Assembly: GCA_964251385.1 (NCBI GenBank)
Contig: CAXUJK010000002.1
Coordinates: 558,001 to 622,000 of the forward strand
From: CADCVW01 sp964251385
Lineage (GTDB): Bacteria > Pseudomonadota > Alphaproteobacteria > Sphingomonadales > Sphingomonadaceae
Direction of reading: 5' to 3'
Length of the DNA stretch: 64,000 nucleotides
Shown here piece after piece: positions 1 through 9,535 of this stretch. Position 1 is the first letter of the stretch, and every line of letters starts with the position of its first letter. The position numbers and the translations under genes were made by a program. The notes under the pieces are model-generated. The model saw nothing but the letters and a program-made list of their open reading frames with translations, did not search any database and had not been told where the DNA came from.

Positions 1-885
1 CTTAAGCCCGTTTCGTTCCGCATACTCACGCGACGCAAGCAGCACTGCGGCGGCGCCGTCGACCACTCCGGAGGAGTTGCCGGCATGATGGACATGCGTA
101 ATCTTGAGGTCGGGATAACGCCGGCTGATCTGCTTGCGATAGGTCGTTCCCTTGGCGTCGAGCGGGTAGTCCGCCAGCTTGTCGAAGGAGAGCTTCAGGC
201 CGGCAAGGCCTTCCGCCGTCGTTTCCGGGCGGGGATATTCGTCATGCTTCAGCACGGTCTGGCCATCGTCATCCACCACCGGCACGATCGACTTGTCGAA
301 ACGACCCTCGCTGATGGCGACCTGGGCGCGGCGCTGGCTTTCAAGACCAAAGGCGTCGAGTTCCTCGCGTGTGATGCCCTCAAGGCTAGCAATGGCGTCG
401 CCACAAATGCCCTGGTTCGACTGCGGGTGGCGCGCGTCGAGCCGCTCATTACCGCTGCCGATGTCGAAGACGGTCAGCCCCGCGGCGCGTTCCTCGGCCA
501 TCATCGCGTTGGTGAGCGACATCATCTCGGTGCCTCCGGCGATCACGAGATCTTCCATTCCGCTCATAACCTGCGCTGCGGCCAGGTTCACAGCCGTTAC
601 GCCACCGCCACAGAAGCGATCGAGCGTCGTCCCGGACGCCTTTACGTCATACCCCGCGTCGAGCGCGGCCATGCGCCCCAGGTCACCCCCTTGCTTGCCC
701 TTCTGCATCGACGTCGACCAAATGATGTCGTCGACGTCGGCGGTCGTCAAACTGTTTCGCTCGGCGAGCGCCTTCAGCACAGTCGCGGCAAGATGCTGCG
801 GGTGCAGTTTGGCCAGCGCACCCTTGTCCGCCTTTCCTATTCCGCGGGGGGTGCGAACTGCATCGATGATAAGCGCTTCGGCCAT
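1..885 (-). CDS. Thiolase (acetyl-CoA acyltransferase), 3' end outside window
   Basis: Reading leftwards from an ATG at 885 gives MAEALIIDAVRTPRGIGK, the usual thiolase N-terminus, and the frame stays open to base 1, so the C-terminal part lies outside. The nucleophile region reads LDRFCGGGVTAV at about residue 85, where the Cys takes the acyl group, followed by VMSGMEDLVIAGGTEMMS. Thiolases cleave 3-ketoacyl-CoA into acetyl-CoA and a shortened acyl-CoA, the last step of a beta-oxidation turn. It is the first gene seen of a minus-strand group running on from the acyl-CoA dehydrogenases, 46 bp after the preceding stop. The C-terminal Cys and His boxes cannot be checked. The family is secure; the substrate is not. 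Confidence 0.9.
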   Translation of the reverse strand, partial: MAEALIIDAVRTPRGIGKADKGALAKLHPQHLAATVLKALAERNSLTTADVDDIIWSTSMQKGKQGGDLGRMAALDAGYDVKASGTTLDRFCGGGVTAVNLAAAQVMSGMEDLVIAGGTEMMSLTNAMMAEERAAGLTVFDIGSGNERLDARHPQSNQGICGDAIASLEGITREELDAFGLESQRRAQVAISEGRFDKSIVPVVDDDGQTVLKHDEYPRPETTAEGLAGLKLSFDKLADYPLDAKGTTYRKQISRRYPDLKITHVHHAGNSSGVVDGAAAVLLASREYAERNGLK

Positions 886-931
886 AGTCAATCCTCTTGA
901 GGTGCAGCGCCGGTCGCGCGCGGTTTGATGC

Positions 932-2152
932 TCAGTTATTCTGCGCGGCGGAGAATGGCAGGTTCTTGTCCGGACGCATGTCACCAGGCAGGCCCAGAAC
1001 GCGCTCGGCGATGATGTTGCGCAGGATCTCGTCGGTGCCGCCGGCGATCCGAAAACCTGCCGACCACACATAGCTCTCCTGCCATCGGCTCAACGCGCTA
1101 TCATCCGGATCGACGATGAAGCCCTCGTTCTGCAGGAGATCGAGCGCAAAGGCGGCGGTATCCTGCATGGTCTTGGCAACGACGACCTTCGAAATCGACG
1201 ACTCCGCGCCCGGCGCCTCGCCACGGGAAAGCGCTGAAAGGGCACGGAGCTGCGTCAGCCGAGTCCCCTCGTCCGCGATATAGGTTGCGGCGATCCGCTC
1301 GCGTACGTGCGTTTGCGCGATTGCAGCTCCCTTGCCCGTACTGATCGAGCGAGCGAGCGCGATGAGGTCAACATAGCCTGGCGAGTGGCTCGGCTTGCCG
1401 CCGACTGCCAGCCGCTCGTTCATAAGCGTCGTTAGCGCGACCTTCCAACCATTGCCCTCCGCTCCAAGCCGATGGCTATCGGGGATCCGGACGCCGCTCA
1501 GAAAGACTTCGTTGAAGTCAGCTTGACCCGACATCTGCCGGAGCGGTCGCACATCGACCCCTTGTGCACGCATGTCGACGATAAACATCGTGAGCCCCTG
1601 ATGTTTGGGCTGCGACGGGTCTGTGCGACAGAGCAGGATGCCGAAGTCGGCGAGATGAGCGTGCGTGCTCCAGACCTTTTGGCCGTCTACGACCCACTCG
1701 TCGCCATCGCGTACCGCACGAGTTCGAACGCCGGCCAGATCAGAGCCGGCGCCAGGCTCGGAGAAGAGCTGGCACCACACCTCATCGCCACGCAGCGCCG
1801 GCGGCAGATAGCGGCCGACCACGCCCGCCGAGCCATGAGTCGTCACCGTCGGCAGGCACATGCCAAAGCCAATGGTGTAGAGCGTGGTCGGCGCGTGGAA
1901 GCGCGCTTCCTCCTGATGGTAGATGATCTGGTGCATCGGACTTAGACCCTGGCCGCTCACCGCCTCGTCCCAGCTGATCGCCACATAACCGGCGGCAAAC
2001 TTCTTCGCCTGCCACGCCTTGGCGCGCGCAACAAACTCGGCGTCGTCCCACGGGGTCGCTGGCGGGTTGCGGTACTCACCGACATTTGCGTCAAGCCAGA
2101 CAGCGACCTGCCCGCGGTACGCCGCCTCGTCCGGTGTGTCGTTGAAGTCCAT
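932..2152 (-). CDS. Acyl-CoA dehydrogenase (FadE-type, subunit 1 of an adjacent pair)
   Basis: A 406-residue flavoprotein starting MDFNDTPDEAAYRGQVAVW. The frame is open further upstream, but that part runs antisense-phase through the next gene, so the ATG at 2152 is the sensible start. Family signatures are QLFSEPGAGSDLAG near residue 125 (FAD and substrate pocket) and GGTDEILRNIIAERVLG at the C-terminus. Where MCAD-type enzymes carry the catalytic Glu (YEGT), this protein reads AGGT, so that base is absent at the usual position. Only 14 bp separates it from a second, different acyl-CoA dehydrogenase. Such pairs in actinobacterial steroid catabolism form heteromers, and that is my inference here. 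It would introduce the alpha-beta double bond into an acyl-CoA. Confidence 0.9.
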   Translation of the reverse strand: MDFNDTPDEAAYRGQVAVWLDANVGEYRNPPATPWDDAEFVARAKAWQAKKFAAGYVAISWDEAVSGQGLSPMHQIIYHQEEARFHAPTTLYTIGFGMCLPTVTTHGSAGVVGRYLPPALRGDEVWCQLFSEPGAGSDLAGVRTRAVRDGDEWVVDGQKVWSTHAHLADFGILLCRTDPSQPKHQGLTMFIVDMRAQGVDVRPLRQMSGQADFNEVFLSGVRIPDSHRLGAEGNGWKVALTTLMNERLAVGGKPSHSPGYVDLIALARSISTGKGAAIAQTHVRERIAATYIADEGTRLTQLRALSALSRGEAPGAESSISKVVVAKTMQDTAAFALDLLQNEGFIVDPDDSALSRWQESYVWSAGFRIAGGTDEILRNIIAERVLGLPGDMRPDKNLPFSAAQNN

Positions 2153-2166
2153 GGTCGATGACCCTT

Positions 2167-3267
2167 TCAAGCCGCTAGTTCGTTGCGCTGTTCGAGTGCG
2201 TTGACCAGTCGATCCGCCCACCAGGATCGCGATCCGAGGGCCGCGGCGATCGCCCGGTTGCGGCGATAGTAAAGCTGGCAGTCGCTTTCCCAGGTGAAGC
2301 CGATACCGCCGTGCAGCTCGACATTTTCTTCGGCGCACAGGCGCAAGGCGTCGAGGCTGGCGACCCGCGCCGCAGCGGCCGCCTGAGGCAGTTCGGGCGC
2401 ATCGGCCTGCATCGCCCAAATGCCGTGGAAGCCGTGGGCCCGGGCAATTTGAAGCGCGATATACATGTCCGCACATTTGTGCTTGACCGCTTGGAAGCGG
2501 CCAATTGCCTGGCCGAAAGCGACCCGTTCGCGGGCATAGGCAGTGACCATCGCCAAGGCCGCCTCGGCGGTGCCCAGCGCTTCGAAGGTCGTGAGGATCG
2601 CGGCCTGGTTCAGCCAGGCTCGAAAGCTTTCGGGCGTCCCCAGAGGGTAGGCGGGGGCGTCGTCGAGGACCAGCCGACCGAACCGCCGCACCAGGTCGAC
2701 CGTCGGCTGCGGCGCACGCGCAACGCCAGCCGCGGTCATATCGAGGAGGTAGAGCTGCGCGCCGTCCGGACCCTGTGCGGTCACGATGGCAGCGTCGGCG
2801 ATCATCAGATCGGCAAGCGGTGTCTTGACCCCGCGTATACGCCCGCCAGCGAAGATCGCCGACGGCATGTCCGGCGTCGTCGGCCGATCCTCGCCCCAAC
2901 CTATGCAAACCGATTTTTGGCCTGCCGCAATGCCTTTGAGCAGGTCGCCGGCACGTTCATCGCCGGGCGCCATCAGAAGCGCGTACGTGGCGATAAGAGC
3001 CGACATGAAGGGGATGGGGGCTTGGCTGCGCCCGATCTCTTCGGCGAGCACGCACGCCTCCTCAGGCCCCATGCCAAGGCCGCCGAACGCCTCGGGAATA
3101 CAGGCGCTGGTCCAGCCGAGATCCCGGACCTCCTGCCAGAGCGCCTGATCATACGGCGCCTCCGAGTTCATCAGGACGCGAGCGCTTGCGGGCCCCGCGC
3201 GTTCGTCGAGGACGCGCCGGACCACCTCCCGCAATTCGGTAGCGTCTCCTGAGAAATCGAAATTCAT
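2167..3267 (-). CDS. Acyl-CoA dehydrogenase (subunit 2 of an adjacent pair)
   Basis: A 366-residue protein starting MNFDFSGDATELREVVRRVL, shorter and clearly diverged from its downstream partner. It has the acyl-CoA dehydrogenase N-terminal helical layout (CIPEAFGGLGMGPEEACVL near residue 55), the middle domain, and the C-terminal ENVELHGGIGFTWESD motif typical of the smaller FadE-like subunits. Its start overlaps the stop of the upstream hydrolase by 4 bp, so the two are probably translationally coupled. The order hydrolase - dehydrogenase - dehydrogenase - thiolase suggests one operon that opens an ester or lactone and then runs beta-oxidation. Whether it acts alone or as half of a heteromer with the next gene is not settled by sequence. 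Confidence 0.88.
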   Translation of the reverse strand: MNFDFSGDATELREVVRRVLDERAGPASARVLMNSEAPYDQALWQEVRDLGWTSACIPEAFGGLGMGPEEACVLAEEIGRSQAPIPFMSALIATYALLMAPGDERAGDLLKGIAAGQKSVCIGWGEDRPTTPDMPSAIFAGGRIRGVKTPLADLMIADAAIVTAQGPDGAQLYLLDMTAAGVARAPQPTVDLVRRFGRLVLDDAPAYPLGTPESFRAWLNQAAILTTFEALGTAEAALAMVTAYARERVAFGQAIGRFQAVKHKCADMYIALQIARAHGFHGIWAMQADAPELPQAAAAARVASLDALRLCAEENVELHGGIGFTWESDCQLYYRRNRAIAAALGSRSWWADRLVNALEQRNELAA

Positions 3268-4340
3268 GCCAGTTTCCTCACCGACTTCTTAGCAGGATCT
3301 ATGCCTTCCGACGCGGCAAAGGCCGCGAGACTTCGAGCACCGGCAAGGCTAATCTCGGGGCAGCATGTCACCAGCACCTCGATGTCGTGCACCGTCCCCA
3401 TCACCTGCTGGCAGCGGGCGGAAACGCCGGCGTCCCGCAAGCGGCGGTAGAAGTTCACGCCTTCGTCGCGCAGCGGATCGCATTCATTCACGCTGATCAT
3501 GGTCGGCGGTAGGCCGGCCAGATCCTCGGCAGACGCAGAATACGGCCAGGCGAGCGGGTTCTTTCGCTCCAGCTCGTCGATGCCGTAGGCGATGGCGTAG
3601 CGATTACTATGTAGCTCAAGAATGATGCCGTTATTGTCAACCGAGGAAGGGCAGTCCGCCTGCGGCCAGCTGCCCGCGATGAACGGGCAGAAGGCGTAGA
3701 GACCAGCCACGCGGTCGAGATCGCCGGCTCGCTGCAGGCAAAGCGCCGTCGCAAATGCGAGGTTGGCACCGCCGCTATCACCGCTGAGAACGATCCTCGA
3801 AGGATCGGCCCCGAGTTCAGCCGCATGCGTGCTGACCCAGCGAAGGCCGGAAACGCAGTCGTTGAGCCCTGCCGGGAATGGCGCGACTTCTGGTACCGAG
3901 GACGGATGCACGGCATTGCGAAAGTCGATCATCGCGACCACCGCGCCCTGCGCCGCGATCATGCGTGCCCAAGCTCGATAATTTCCGCTCGCACAGGAAC
4001 CCGACTGCATTGCGCCGCCGTGCAGGAAGACGATGCCCGGCAGTCCGGCGGCATCGGCCGGGCGCACCACGTGTACGGGAATGACGTTGCCATCGGGCGC
4101 GGAAATGATCGTCAACACCGACGTCTCCAGGCCTGCGGCGGGAGCGACGGCATCGCAGTCCATCGTGTCAAGAAACGCCCGCATCCGGGCTTGAACCGCG
4201 AGAGCCGGCGCGCCGGCCTGTTCGGCGAGCAACGCCGCGCGATCAGCAACATCGTCCAGACGCGCGTCGGGGAGGGCACCGAACATCGTCTTGATACGGG
4301 GATCGATCCGGGGGTCGGCCGAAAGCCTCGACATCGTCAT
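3264..4340 (-). CDS. Alpha/beta hydrolase, hormone-sensitive lipase-like esterase
   Basis: A 358-residue alpha/beta hydrolase. IVFLHGGAMQSGS at about residues 102-114 is the oxyanion-hole HGG element of the HSL (GDXG) family, and VLSGDSGGANLAFA near residue 190 holds the nucleophile Ser in GDSGG. A later NECDPLRDEG supplies the acid (Asp) and GTVHDIE the His, so the triad looks complete. It is the first gene of the minus-strand operon and is divergent from a Baeyer-Villiger monooxygenase across about 290 bp. The likely job is hydrolysis of the ester or lactone made by that monooxygenase; this is inference from context. No signal peptide is seen, so it should be cytoplasmic. Confidence 0.88.
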   Translation of the reverse strand: MTMSRLSADPRIDPRIKTMFGALPDARLDDVADRAALLAEQAGAPALAVQARMRAFLDTMDCDAVAPAAGLETSVLTIISAPDGNVIPVHVVRPADAAGLPGIVFLHGGAMQSGSCASGNYRAWARMIAAQGAVVAMIDFRNAVHPSSVPEVAPFPAGLNDCVSGLRWVSTHAAELGADPSRIVLSGDSGGANLAFATALCLQRAGDLDRVAGLYAFCPFIAGSWPQADCPSSVDNNGIILELHSNRYAIAYGIDELERKNPLAWPYSASAEDLAGLPPTMISVNECDPLRDEGVNFYRRLRDAGVSARCQQVMGTVHDIEVLVTCCPEISLAGARSLAAFAASEGIDPAKKSVRKLA

Positions 4341-4628
4341 CCTCTTACGCTGGGCCGAGTCTCTCGCCGACCTACAAGCACGACCCTCCTGTTACAACAC
4401 CTTGAGTGCTACTCAAGCTTTAATGTGCGTCGAGCCGCTTCGTCGTCAAGCAAACAAATTGCTCAATCCCGCCAGTCGGGCTTCTCTCCGCAGCATGTTA
4501 GTACTCGGACTGCTGACGGTGCATGTGCTCCGTTCAAGGCTGAACCGGACCGCACTTCATCTTGACGGCTACTCAGCATATTTGTAGAGTTTGTAGAATA
4601 CTTAAATATCGCGAGTGAGGGAGAGAGC
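4341..4628. promoter_or_regulatory. Divergent intergenic region, AT-richer, between esterase operon and BVMO
   Basis: This 288 bp gap separates two divergent transcription units and is noticeably AT-richer than its surroundings, so it should hold both promoters. I see AT-rich stretches around 4571-4605 before the monooxygenase and a good ribosome-binding stretch (GAGGGAGAGAG, 4616-4626) just before its ATG. I could not pick out -35/-10 boxes with confidence. A TetR-type regulator encoded at 9536 is a candidate to act here. Confidence 0.5.
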
Positions 4629-6449
4629 ATGGCTGAGAGCGTCGTGGGGTTGAGCCCGGGGATCGATGCCGAGGCGCTTCGCGCGAAATATCGCGTGGAA
4701 CGCGACAAGCGCATGCGCGCCGATGGCGAGGCACAATATGCCGAACTCACGGGGCCGCTTGCGGACATGGTCCATCGGGACCCGCATGCGAAGGCCGATT
4801 ACGCCCGCGAGCCGATCGTCGCAGACATTGAAGTCGCCATCATAGGCGGCGGTTTCTCCGGACTCATCGCGGCCGCACGGATGCGGCAGGAAGGTCTCGA
4901 AGATGTTCGCATCATCGAAGCCGGCTCGGATTTCGGCGGGACCTGGTACTGGAACCGGTATCCCGGCGCGCAATGCGACATCGATTCTTACTGCTATCTC
5001 CCCTTGCTGGAGGAGACGGGCTACATGCCAAAGGAGAAATACTCCTACGCGTCGGAGATCTACGAGCAGACACAGCGCATCGCGCGACATTTCGACCTCT
5101 ATTCCGGCGCAATCCTGCGGACACGCGTCGCAGGCCTGCGCTGGGACGACGATGCGAGACGATGGCATGTCTCGACCAATTTCAATGACAAGTTGAGAGC
5201 GCGTTTTGTCGTGCTCGCGACCGGCCCTGTCAACATGCCGAAATTGCCCAACATTCCTGGCATGCTCGACTTCAAGGGCAAGTATTTTCATACGAGCCGA
5301 TGGGACTATGACTACACCGGTGGCGACACGTTTGGTGGACTGACGAAGCTCGCCGACAAGAGGGTCGCCATTATCGGCACCGGCGCTACCGCCATTCAAT
5401 GTGTGCCTTACGTCGGAAAATATGCCGAGCACCTCAACGTGTTCCAGCGAACGCCTTCGTCGGTGTCCGTCCGCGGCAACAAGCCGACCGACGCCGAATG
5501 GGTTAAAACGCTCGAGCCGGGCTGGCAGCTCAGGCGCCAAAACAATTTCAACGATATTCTGTCCGGTCGACCGTTCAGCGAAGATCTGGTTAACGACGGT
5601 TGGACCGACCTTTTCGGCCGCTTGCAGAAAACGCTCGCGGGCGCCGGCTCCGATATGACGATGGACGAGATCCTCAAGCAGGCCGAACTGGCCGATTTCG
5701 AAAAAATGGACGAGTTGCGTGCCCGGGTGGACGCGCTTGTCGAGGACCCGGAGACCGCTGAGAAGCTCAAGGCCTGGTATCGCCAGTTCTGCAAGCGACC
5801 GACGTTCAATGATGAATATCTGCCGACCTTCAACCGCCCGAATGTGACGCTTGTCGACACCAGTGGCTGCCAGGGCGTCGAGTGCATCACCGAGGATGGC
5901 GTGGTCGCGAACGGAACTGAGTATAAGGTCGACTGTATCATCTACGCGACGGGCTTCGAGATCAGCACGTCCTTCCGGCGTCGCATTGGCTTCGACATCA
6001 TCGGGCGCGGCGGGCAATCTCTGTACGATTATTGGGCAAAGGGCATGCGCACCTTCCATGGCCATTCCACACGAGGATTTCCGAACTGGTTCTTCGTCGG
6101 ACCAGGGCAGAATGGCGTCTCGGTGAACTTCAGCTCGTGGATCGGCGAGCAGGCGCGCCACATCGCCTACATCATTGAACAGGTCCACGCGCGACGTGGC
6201 GAGCTGGTGGAAGCGACCGAGGAAGCGGTCGGCGATTGGGTTCACACGATCCGCAGCCTCGCCGCCCGCAATGATGATTTTCTGGCCGATTGTACGCCGG
6301 GCTATTTCAACAATGAGGGCCGCTTCGCCGATGATGAAGGGGCCGGTCACTTCGGCGGAGATTTCTACGCACCAGGCGTCAGCGCCTTCAACGAAGTGCT
6401 CAGGCAATGGCGCGAGGAGGGTGCGCTCCGGGGACTGGAAATCCGCTAG
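4629..6449 (+). CDS. Type I Baeyer-Villiger monooxygenase with extended N-terminus
   Basis: A 606-residue FAD- and NADPH-dependent monooxygenase. The FAD Rossmann motif IIGGGFSG is at residues 71-78, after an unusually long leader of about 65 residues. The type I BVMO fingerprint FKGKYFHTSRWD lies near residues 215-226, and the NADPH Rossmann motif GTGATAIQ near 250. These enzymes insert oxygen beside a ketone to give an ester or lactone. The leader recalls the subgroup containing cyclododecanone and steroid monooxygenases, but substrate cannot be read from sequence. It is divergent from an esterase and followed by beta-oxidation genes, matching ketone to ester to acid to acyl-CoA. The start follows a good Shine-Dalgarno. 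Confidence 0.93.
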   Translation: MAESVVGLSPGIDAEALRAKYRVERDKRMRADGEAQYAELTGPLADMVHRDPHAKADYAREPIVADIEVAIIGGGFSGLIAAARMRQEGLEDVRIIEAGSDFGGTWYWNRYPGAQCDIDSYCYLPLLEETGYMPKEKYSYASEIYEQTQRIARHFDLYSGAILRTRVAGLRWDDDARRWHVSTNFNDKLRARFVVLATGPVNMPKLPNIPGMLDFKGKYFHTSRWDYDYTGGDTFGGLTKLADKRVAIIGTGATAIQCVPYVGKYAEHLNVFQRTPSSVSVRGNKPTDAEWVKTLEPGWQLRRQNNFNDILSGRPFSEDLVNDGWTDLFGRLQKTLAGAGSDMTMDEILKQAELADFEKMDELRARVDALVEDPETAEKLKAWYRQFCKRPTFNDEYLPTFNRPNVTLVDTSGCQGVECITEDGVVANGTEYKVDCIIYATGFEISTSFRRRIGFDIIGRGGQSLYDYWAKGMRTFHGHSTRGFPNWFFVGPGQNGVSVNFSSWIGEQARHIAYIIEQVHARRGELVEATEEAVGDWVHTIRSLAARNDDFLADCTPGYFNNEGRFADDEGAGHFGGDFYAPGVSAFNEVLRQWREEGALRGLEIR

Positions 6450-6531
6450 CGCCTCCCGTGGCCGATTTGCCGTCCTCATCGATCAAAACCGCTCTGCGAG
6501 CACCTCAGCCGCGATGCGTCGGAGACCAGAC

Positions 6532-8616
6532 ATGACTGCCAAAGATCCCGTGACCACGCTCGAGCGCGATGGCGACGTCGCGGTTATCCTTCTGGACTCG
6601 CCGCCGGTCAACGCGCTTTCGGTGCAGGTTTGCGACGGGCTCGTCGCCGCCTTTGAGGAAGCGCTAACCTCCGACGCCTCCGCCGTCGTGCTGCTCTGCA
6701 AGGGGCGCACCTTCATCGCCGGCGCGGACATTACTGAGTTCGGCGGCCGCAAGAGCGGCGCGACGATCTATGACGTGCAAGCAGTCATAGAAGGAGCGAG
6801 CAAGCCGGTCGTAATGGCACTTCACGGCACCGTGCTGGGAGGCGGACTGGAGGTCGCACTTTGTGCGCACTATCGCATTGCCGTGATGTCGGCGCAGCTC
6901 GGGCTACCTGAGGTTAAACTAGGACTGTTGCCGGCCGCGGGCGGCACGCAAAGGCTGCCGAGGATCGTGGGTGTCCAGAGAGCACTCGAGATGGTTTCGA
7001 GCGGGCAGCCGATGACGGCCCGAGACGCGCTTAAAGCCGGCCTGCTTGACGCCATTGTCGATGATTATGAACAGCTACGGGGCCATGCTGTGACCTTCGC
7101 ACGCAACGTCGTCGCGCAGCAGCTCCCGTTGATCCGCATGCGCGACAAGGATAATCTGCTCGCCGAGGCAAAGGGCGACCAGAACCTTTTCACCACCTTC
7201 CGCGAAGCTAATCAACGGCGCTTTCGCGGCGCCATCGCGCCTGAATATAATATCCGCTGCATCGAGGCCGCCGTCAATCAGAGCTTCGAGGAGGGGCTCG
7301 CCACCGAGCAGACGCTGTTCATGGAGTTGCTGGGAGGTGACCAGTCGGCTGCGCAGCGTTACTATTTTTTTGCAGAACGTCAGGCCGCCAAGATCCCCGA
7401 CGTTCCGGACACGGTCGCCGTTCGTCCCATCGCGCGGGTGGGGATCGTCGGTGCCGGCACGATGGGGGGCGGTATCGCCATGGCGTTCGCCAACGCCGGC
7501 TTCTCGATCCATCTCGTGGAGCAAAAGCGAGAAGCTCTCGACCTTGGCTTGGCGACAATCCACAAGAATTATGAGCGAACGCTCCAGCGTGGCGGTCTGA
7601 CGGGCGCACAGGTCGCGGAGCGCAAGGCTGCGATCACCGGCTCGCTCAGCTACGAAGACCTTGGCGACGTCGACCTTGTCGTCGAGGCAGTCTTCGAGCG
7701 AATGGACATTAAGAAGGACCTGTTCCGTACCCTGGACAGGGTCTGTAAGCCCGGCGCGATCCTGGCCAGCAACACATCGACGCTCGACATCAATGAGATG
7801 GCGGCCGTGACCAGTCGGCCCCAAGACGTAATCGGGCTGCACTTCTTCTCGCCGGCGCACATTATGAAATTGCTGGAGGTAGTACGCGGCGAAAAGACCG
7901 CGAAGGACGTCATCGCCACCTCGATGAAGCTAGCTAAGCGGCTTGGCAAGGTAGCCGTGCTTGTGGGGGTCACTTTCGGCTTCGTCGGCAATCGCATGCT
8001 GATCGTACGACAGGACGAAGCGGAGCAGTTGCTGCTCGAAGGCACCATGCCCTGGGATATCGATCGCGCCCTCGTCAATTTCGGCTTCCCCATGGGCCCG
8101 TTCGCGATGATGGACATGGCGGGCCTGGACATCGGATGGGTCGAAAGCGAGTCGCGCGGGGACGCCATTCGGGACGTGCTTTGCGAGGGTGGCCGACGTG
8201 GGCAGAAGACCGGTGCCGGCTATTATGACTATGACGAGAAGCGGGCTGCCACGCCGAGCAAGGTGACCGAGGGGATTATCGGTGACTTCATGGGAAGAGC
8301 AGGGAAGGTCCTCCGGCCAAGCTCCGATACTGAGATCTTGGAGCGCTGCCTCTATCCGATGATCAACGAAGCCGCCAAGATCCTGGAAGAAGGTAAGGCG
8401 ATCCGTGCTTCGGACGTCGATGTAGTCTGGGTGAATGGCTACGGCTGGCCGAGCCACAAGGGCGGACCCATGGCCTATGCGGACATGATCGGCCTGGCCA
8501 GGGTCGTCGCGCGGCTCAGCGACTTCGAGCGGATTCATGGCGCGAGGTTTACGCCCGCCAAGCTGCTGGTGGAGCTTGCGGAGAGCGGCAAGACGTTCAC
8601 CAACGTCCGGGGTTGA
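6532..8616 (+). CDS. Bifunctional enoyl-CoA hydratase / 3-hydroxyacyl-CoA dehydrogenase (FadB/FadJ-like)
   Basis: About 694 residues from the ATG at 6532 (MTAKDPVTTLERDGDV). Residues 1-190 form a crotonase domain with FIAGADITEF and GTVLGGGLEVAL, the oxyanion-hole and catalytic-Glu regions. From about residue 300 comes a 3-hydroxyacyl-CoA dehydrogenase NAD-binding domain (VGIVGAGTMGGGIAMAFANA), with HFFSPAHIMKLLEVVRG carrying the catalytic His, and then a C-terminal dehydrogenase domain. It performs two consecutive beta-oxidation steps, hydration and NAD-linked oxidation. It sits 82 bp after the monooxygenase in the same direction and is followed by another hydratase. An open frame extends back inside the monooxygenase, but that stretch has no family similarity. 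Confidence 0.93.
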   Translation: MTAKDPVTTLERDGDVAVILLDSPPVNALSVQVCDGLVAAFEEALTSDASAVVLLCKGRTFIAGADITEFGGRKSGATIYDVQAVIEGASKPVVMALHGTVLGGGLEVALCAHYRIAVMSAQLGLPEVKLGLLPAAGGTQRLPRIVGVQRALEMVSSGQPMTARDALKAGLLDAIVDDYEQLRGHAVTFARNVVAQQLPLIRMRDKDNLLAEAKGDQNLFTTFREANQRRFRGAIAPEYNIRCIEAAVNQSFEEGLATEQTLFMELLGGDQSAAQRYYFFAERQAAKIPDVPDTVAVRPIARVGIVGAGTMGGGIAMAFANAGFSIHLVEQKREALDLGLATIHKNYERTLQRGGLTGAQVAERKAAITGSLSYEDLGDVDLVVEAVFERMDIKKDLFRTLDRVCKPGAILASNTSTLDINEMAAVTSRPQDVIGLHFFSPAHIMKLLEVVRGEKTAKDVIATSMKLAKRLGKVAVLVGVTFGFVGNRMLIVRQDEAEQLLLEGTMPWDIDRALVNFGFPMGPFAMMDMAGLDIGWVESESRGDAIRDVLCEGGRRGQKTGAGYYDYDEKRAATPSKVTEGIIGDFMGRAGKVLRPSSDTEILERCLYPMINEAAKILEEGKAIRASDVDVVWVNGYGWPSHKGGPMAYADMIGLARVVARLSDFERIHGARFTPAKLLVELAESGKTFTNVRG

Positions 8617-8645
8617 GGCCTCCTGATTGAAAGAGGGCAGCTGGC

Positions 8646-9425
8646 ATGACGATTACCGACGCAATTCTGACGGAACGACGCGGCGACGTCCTGATCATTA
8701 CGCTTAACCAACCGGAGCGCTTGAACGCGCTCTCCTTCGGTCTGGCCGACAGGCTGGCCGATGCACTTGCAGATCTGCAGGGCGCTCGGGCGGTCCTGCT
8801 CACCTCCAAAGGCAAGGCATTCTGCTCCGGTGCCGACTTGTCGGCCGAGCTGGAGGTGCCGGTTCCCGACTCGACCTATTCGATCATGTGTCGCCATTTC
8901 AACCCGTTGTTGCTGCGATTGGCCGAGATGCCGGTCCCGACGGTGACGGCGGTCCAGGGCGCAGCCGCGGGGATCGGTTGCTCTCTTGCGCTCGCGGGCG
9001 ATTTCGTGGTGGCGGGACGTTCGGCGAGCTTTCTGCAGGCGTTCGTCAACATCGGTTTGGTGCCCGATGGGGGAGCGTCGTGGACGCTCACGCGGATGAT
9101 CGGAAAAGCCCGCGCGACCGAGATGATGCTGCTGGGTGAGCGAATCCCTGCCGAAAAGGCGGAGGGCTGGGGCTTGATCTACAAAATGGTCGACGATGAT
9201 GCCGTCTTGGATTTTGCGTTCGCGCTAACGCTGCGCCTGGCGGCTGGTCCGACGGTGGCGCTCGGTCTCGCGCGTCGCAATATTGGCGCTGGTTTTCAGG
9301 GGAGCCTTGCCGACGCGCTCGAGCGGGAAGCGTCGACGCAGCGCCTTGCAGTCGCCAGCGAGGATGCGTCTGAGGGCGTCGCGGCATTCATGGAAAAGCG
9401 AAAGGCCACCTTTAGAGGCCAATAA
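8646..9425 (+). CDS. Enoyl-CoA hydratase/isomerase family protein
   Basis: A 259-residue single-domain crotonase. KGKAFCSGADLSAELEVP near residue 57 is the acyl-thioester oxyanion-hole region, and QGAAAGIGCSLALAGDFVVA near residue 105 the second half of it; ASFLQAFVNIGLVPDGGA follows. The family hydrates or isomerises enoyl-CoA, and members next to ring-degradation genes sometimes open rings. It is 29 bp downstream of the bifunctional enzyme, so very likely in the same operon, and it closes the plus-strand group before the TetR gene. Its specific reaction is unknown. Confidence 0.9.
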   Translation: MTITDAILTERRGDVLIITLNQPERLNALSFGLADRLADALADLQGARAVLLTSKGKAFCSGADLSAELEVPVPDSTYSIMCRHFNPLLLRLAEMPVPTVTAVQGAAAGIGCSLALAGDFVVAGRSASFLQAFVNIGLVPDGGASWTLTRMIGKARATEMMLLGERIPAEKAEGWGLIYKMVDDDAVLDFAFALTLRLAAGPTVALGLARRNIGAGFQGSLADALEREASTQRLAVASEDASEGVAAFMEKRKATFRGQ

Positions 9426-9535
9426 TACCGTTCCCGTGCGCTCGCCTCGTCACGGACGTGCGCGCTCGCGCCGCTTGAAAGTCGAACGCCCTTTCCATAT
9501 CCAACACCTGACCAGATGGACGCCTCATTAAAGAA

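Noticed and set aside
4602..6479. A 625-codon minus-strand frame opposite the first BVMO
   Set aside because: Antisense shadow of a fully motif-supported monooxygenase.
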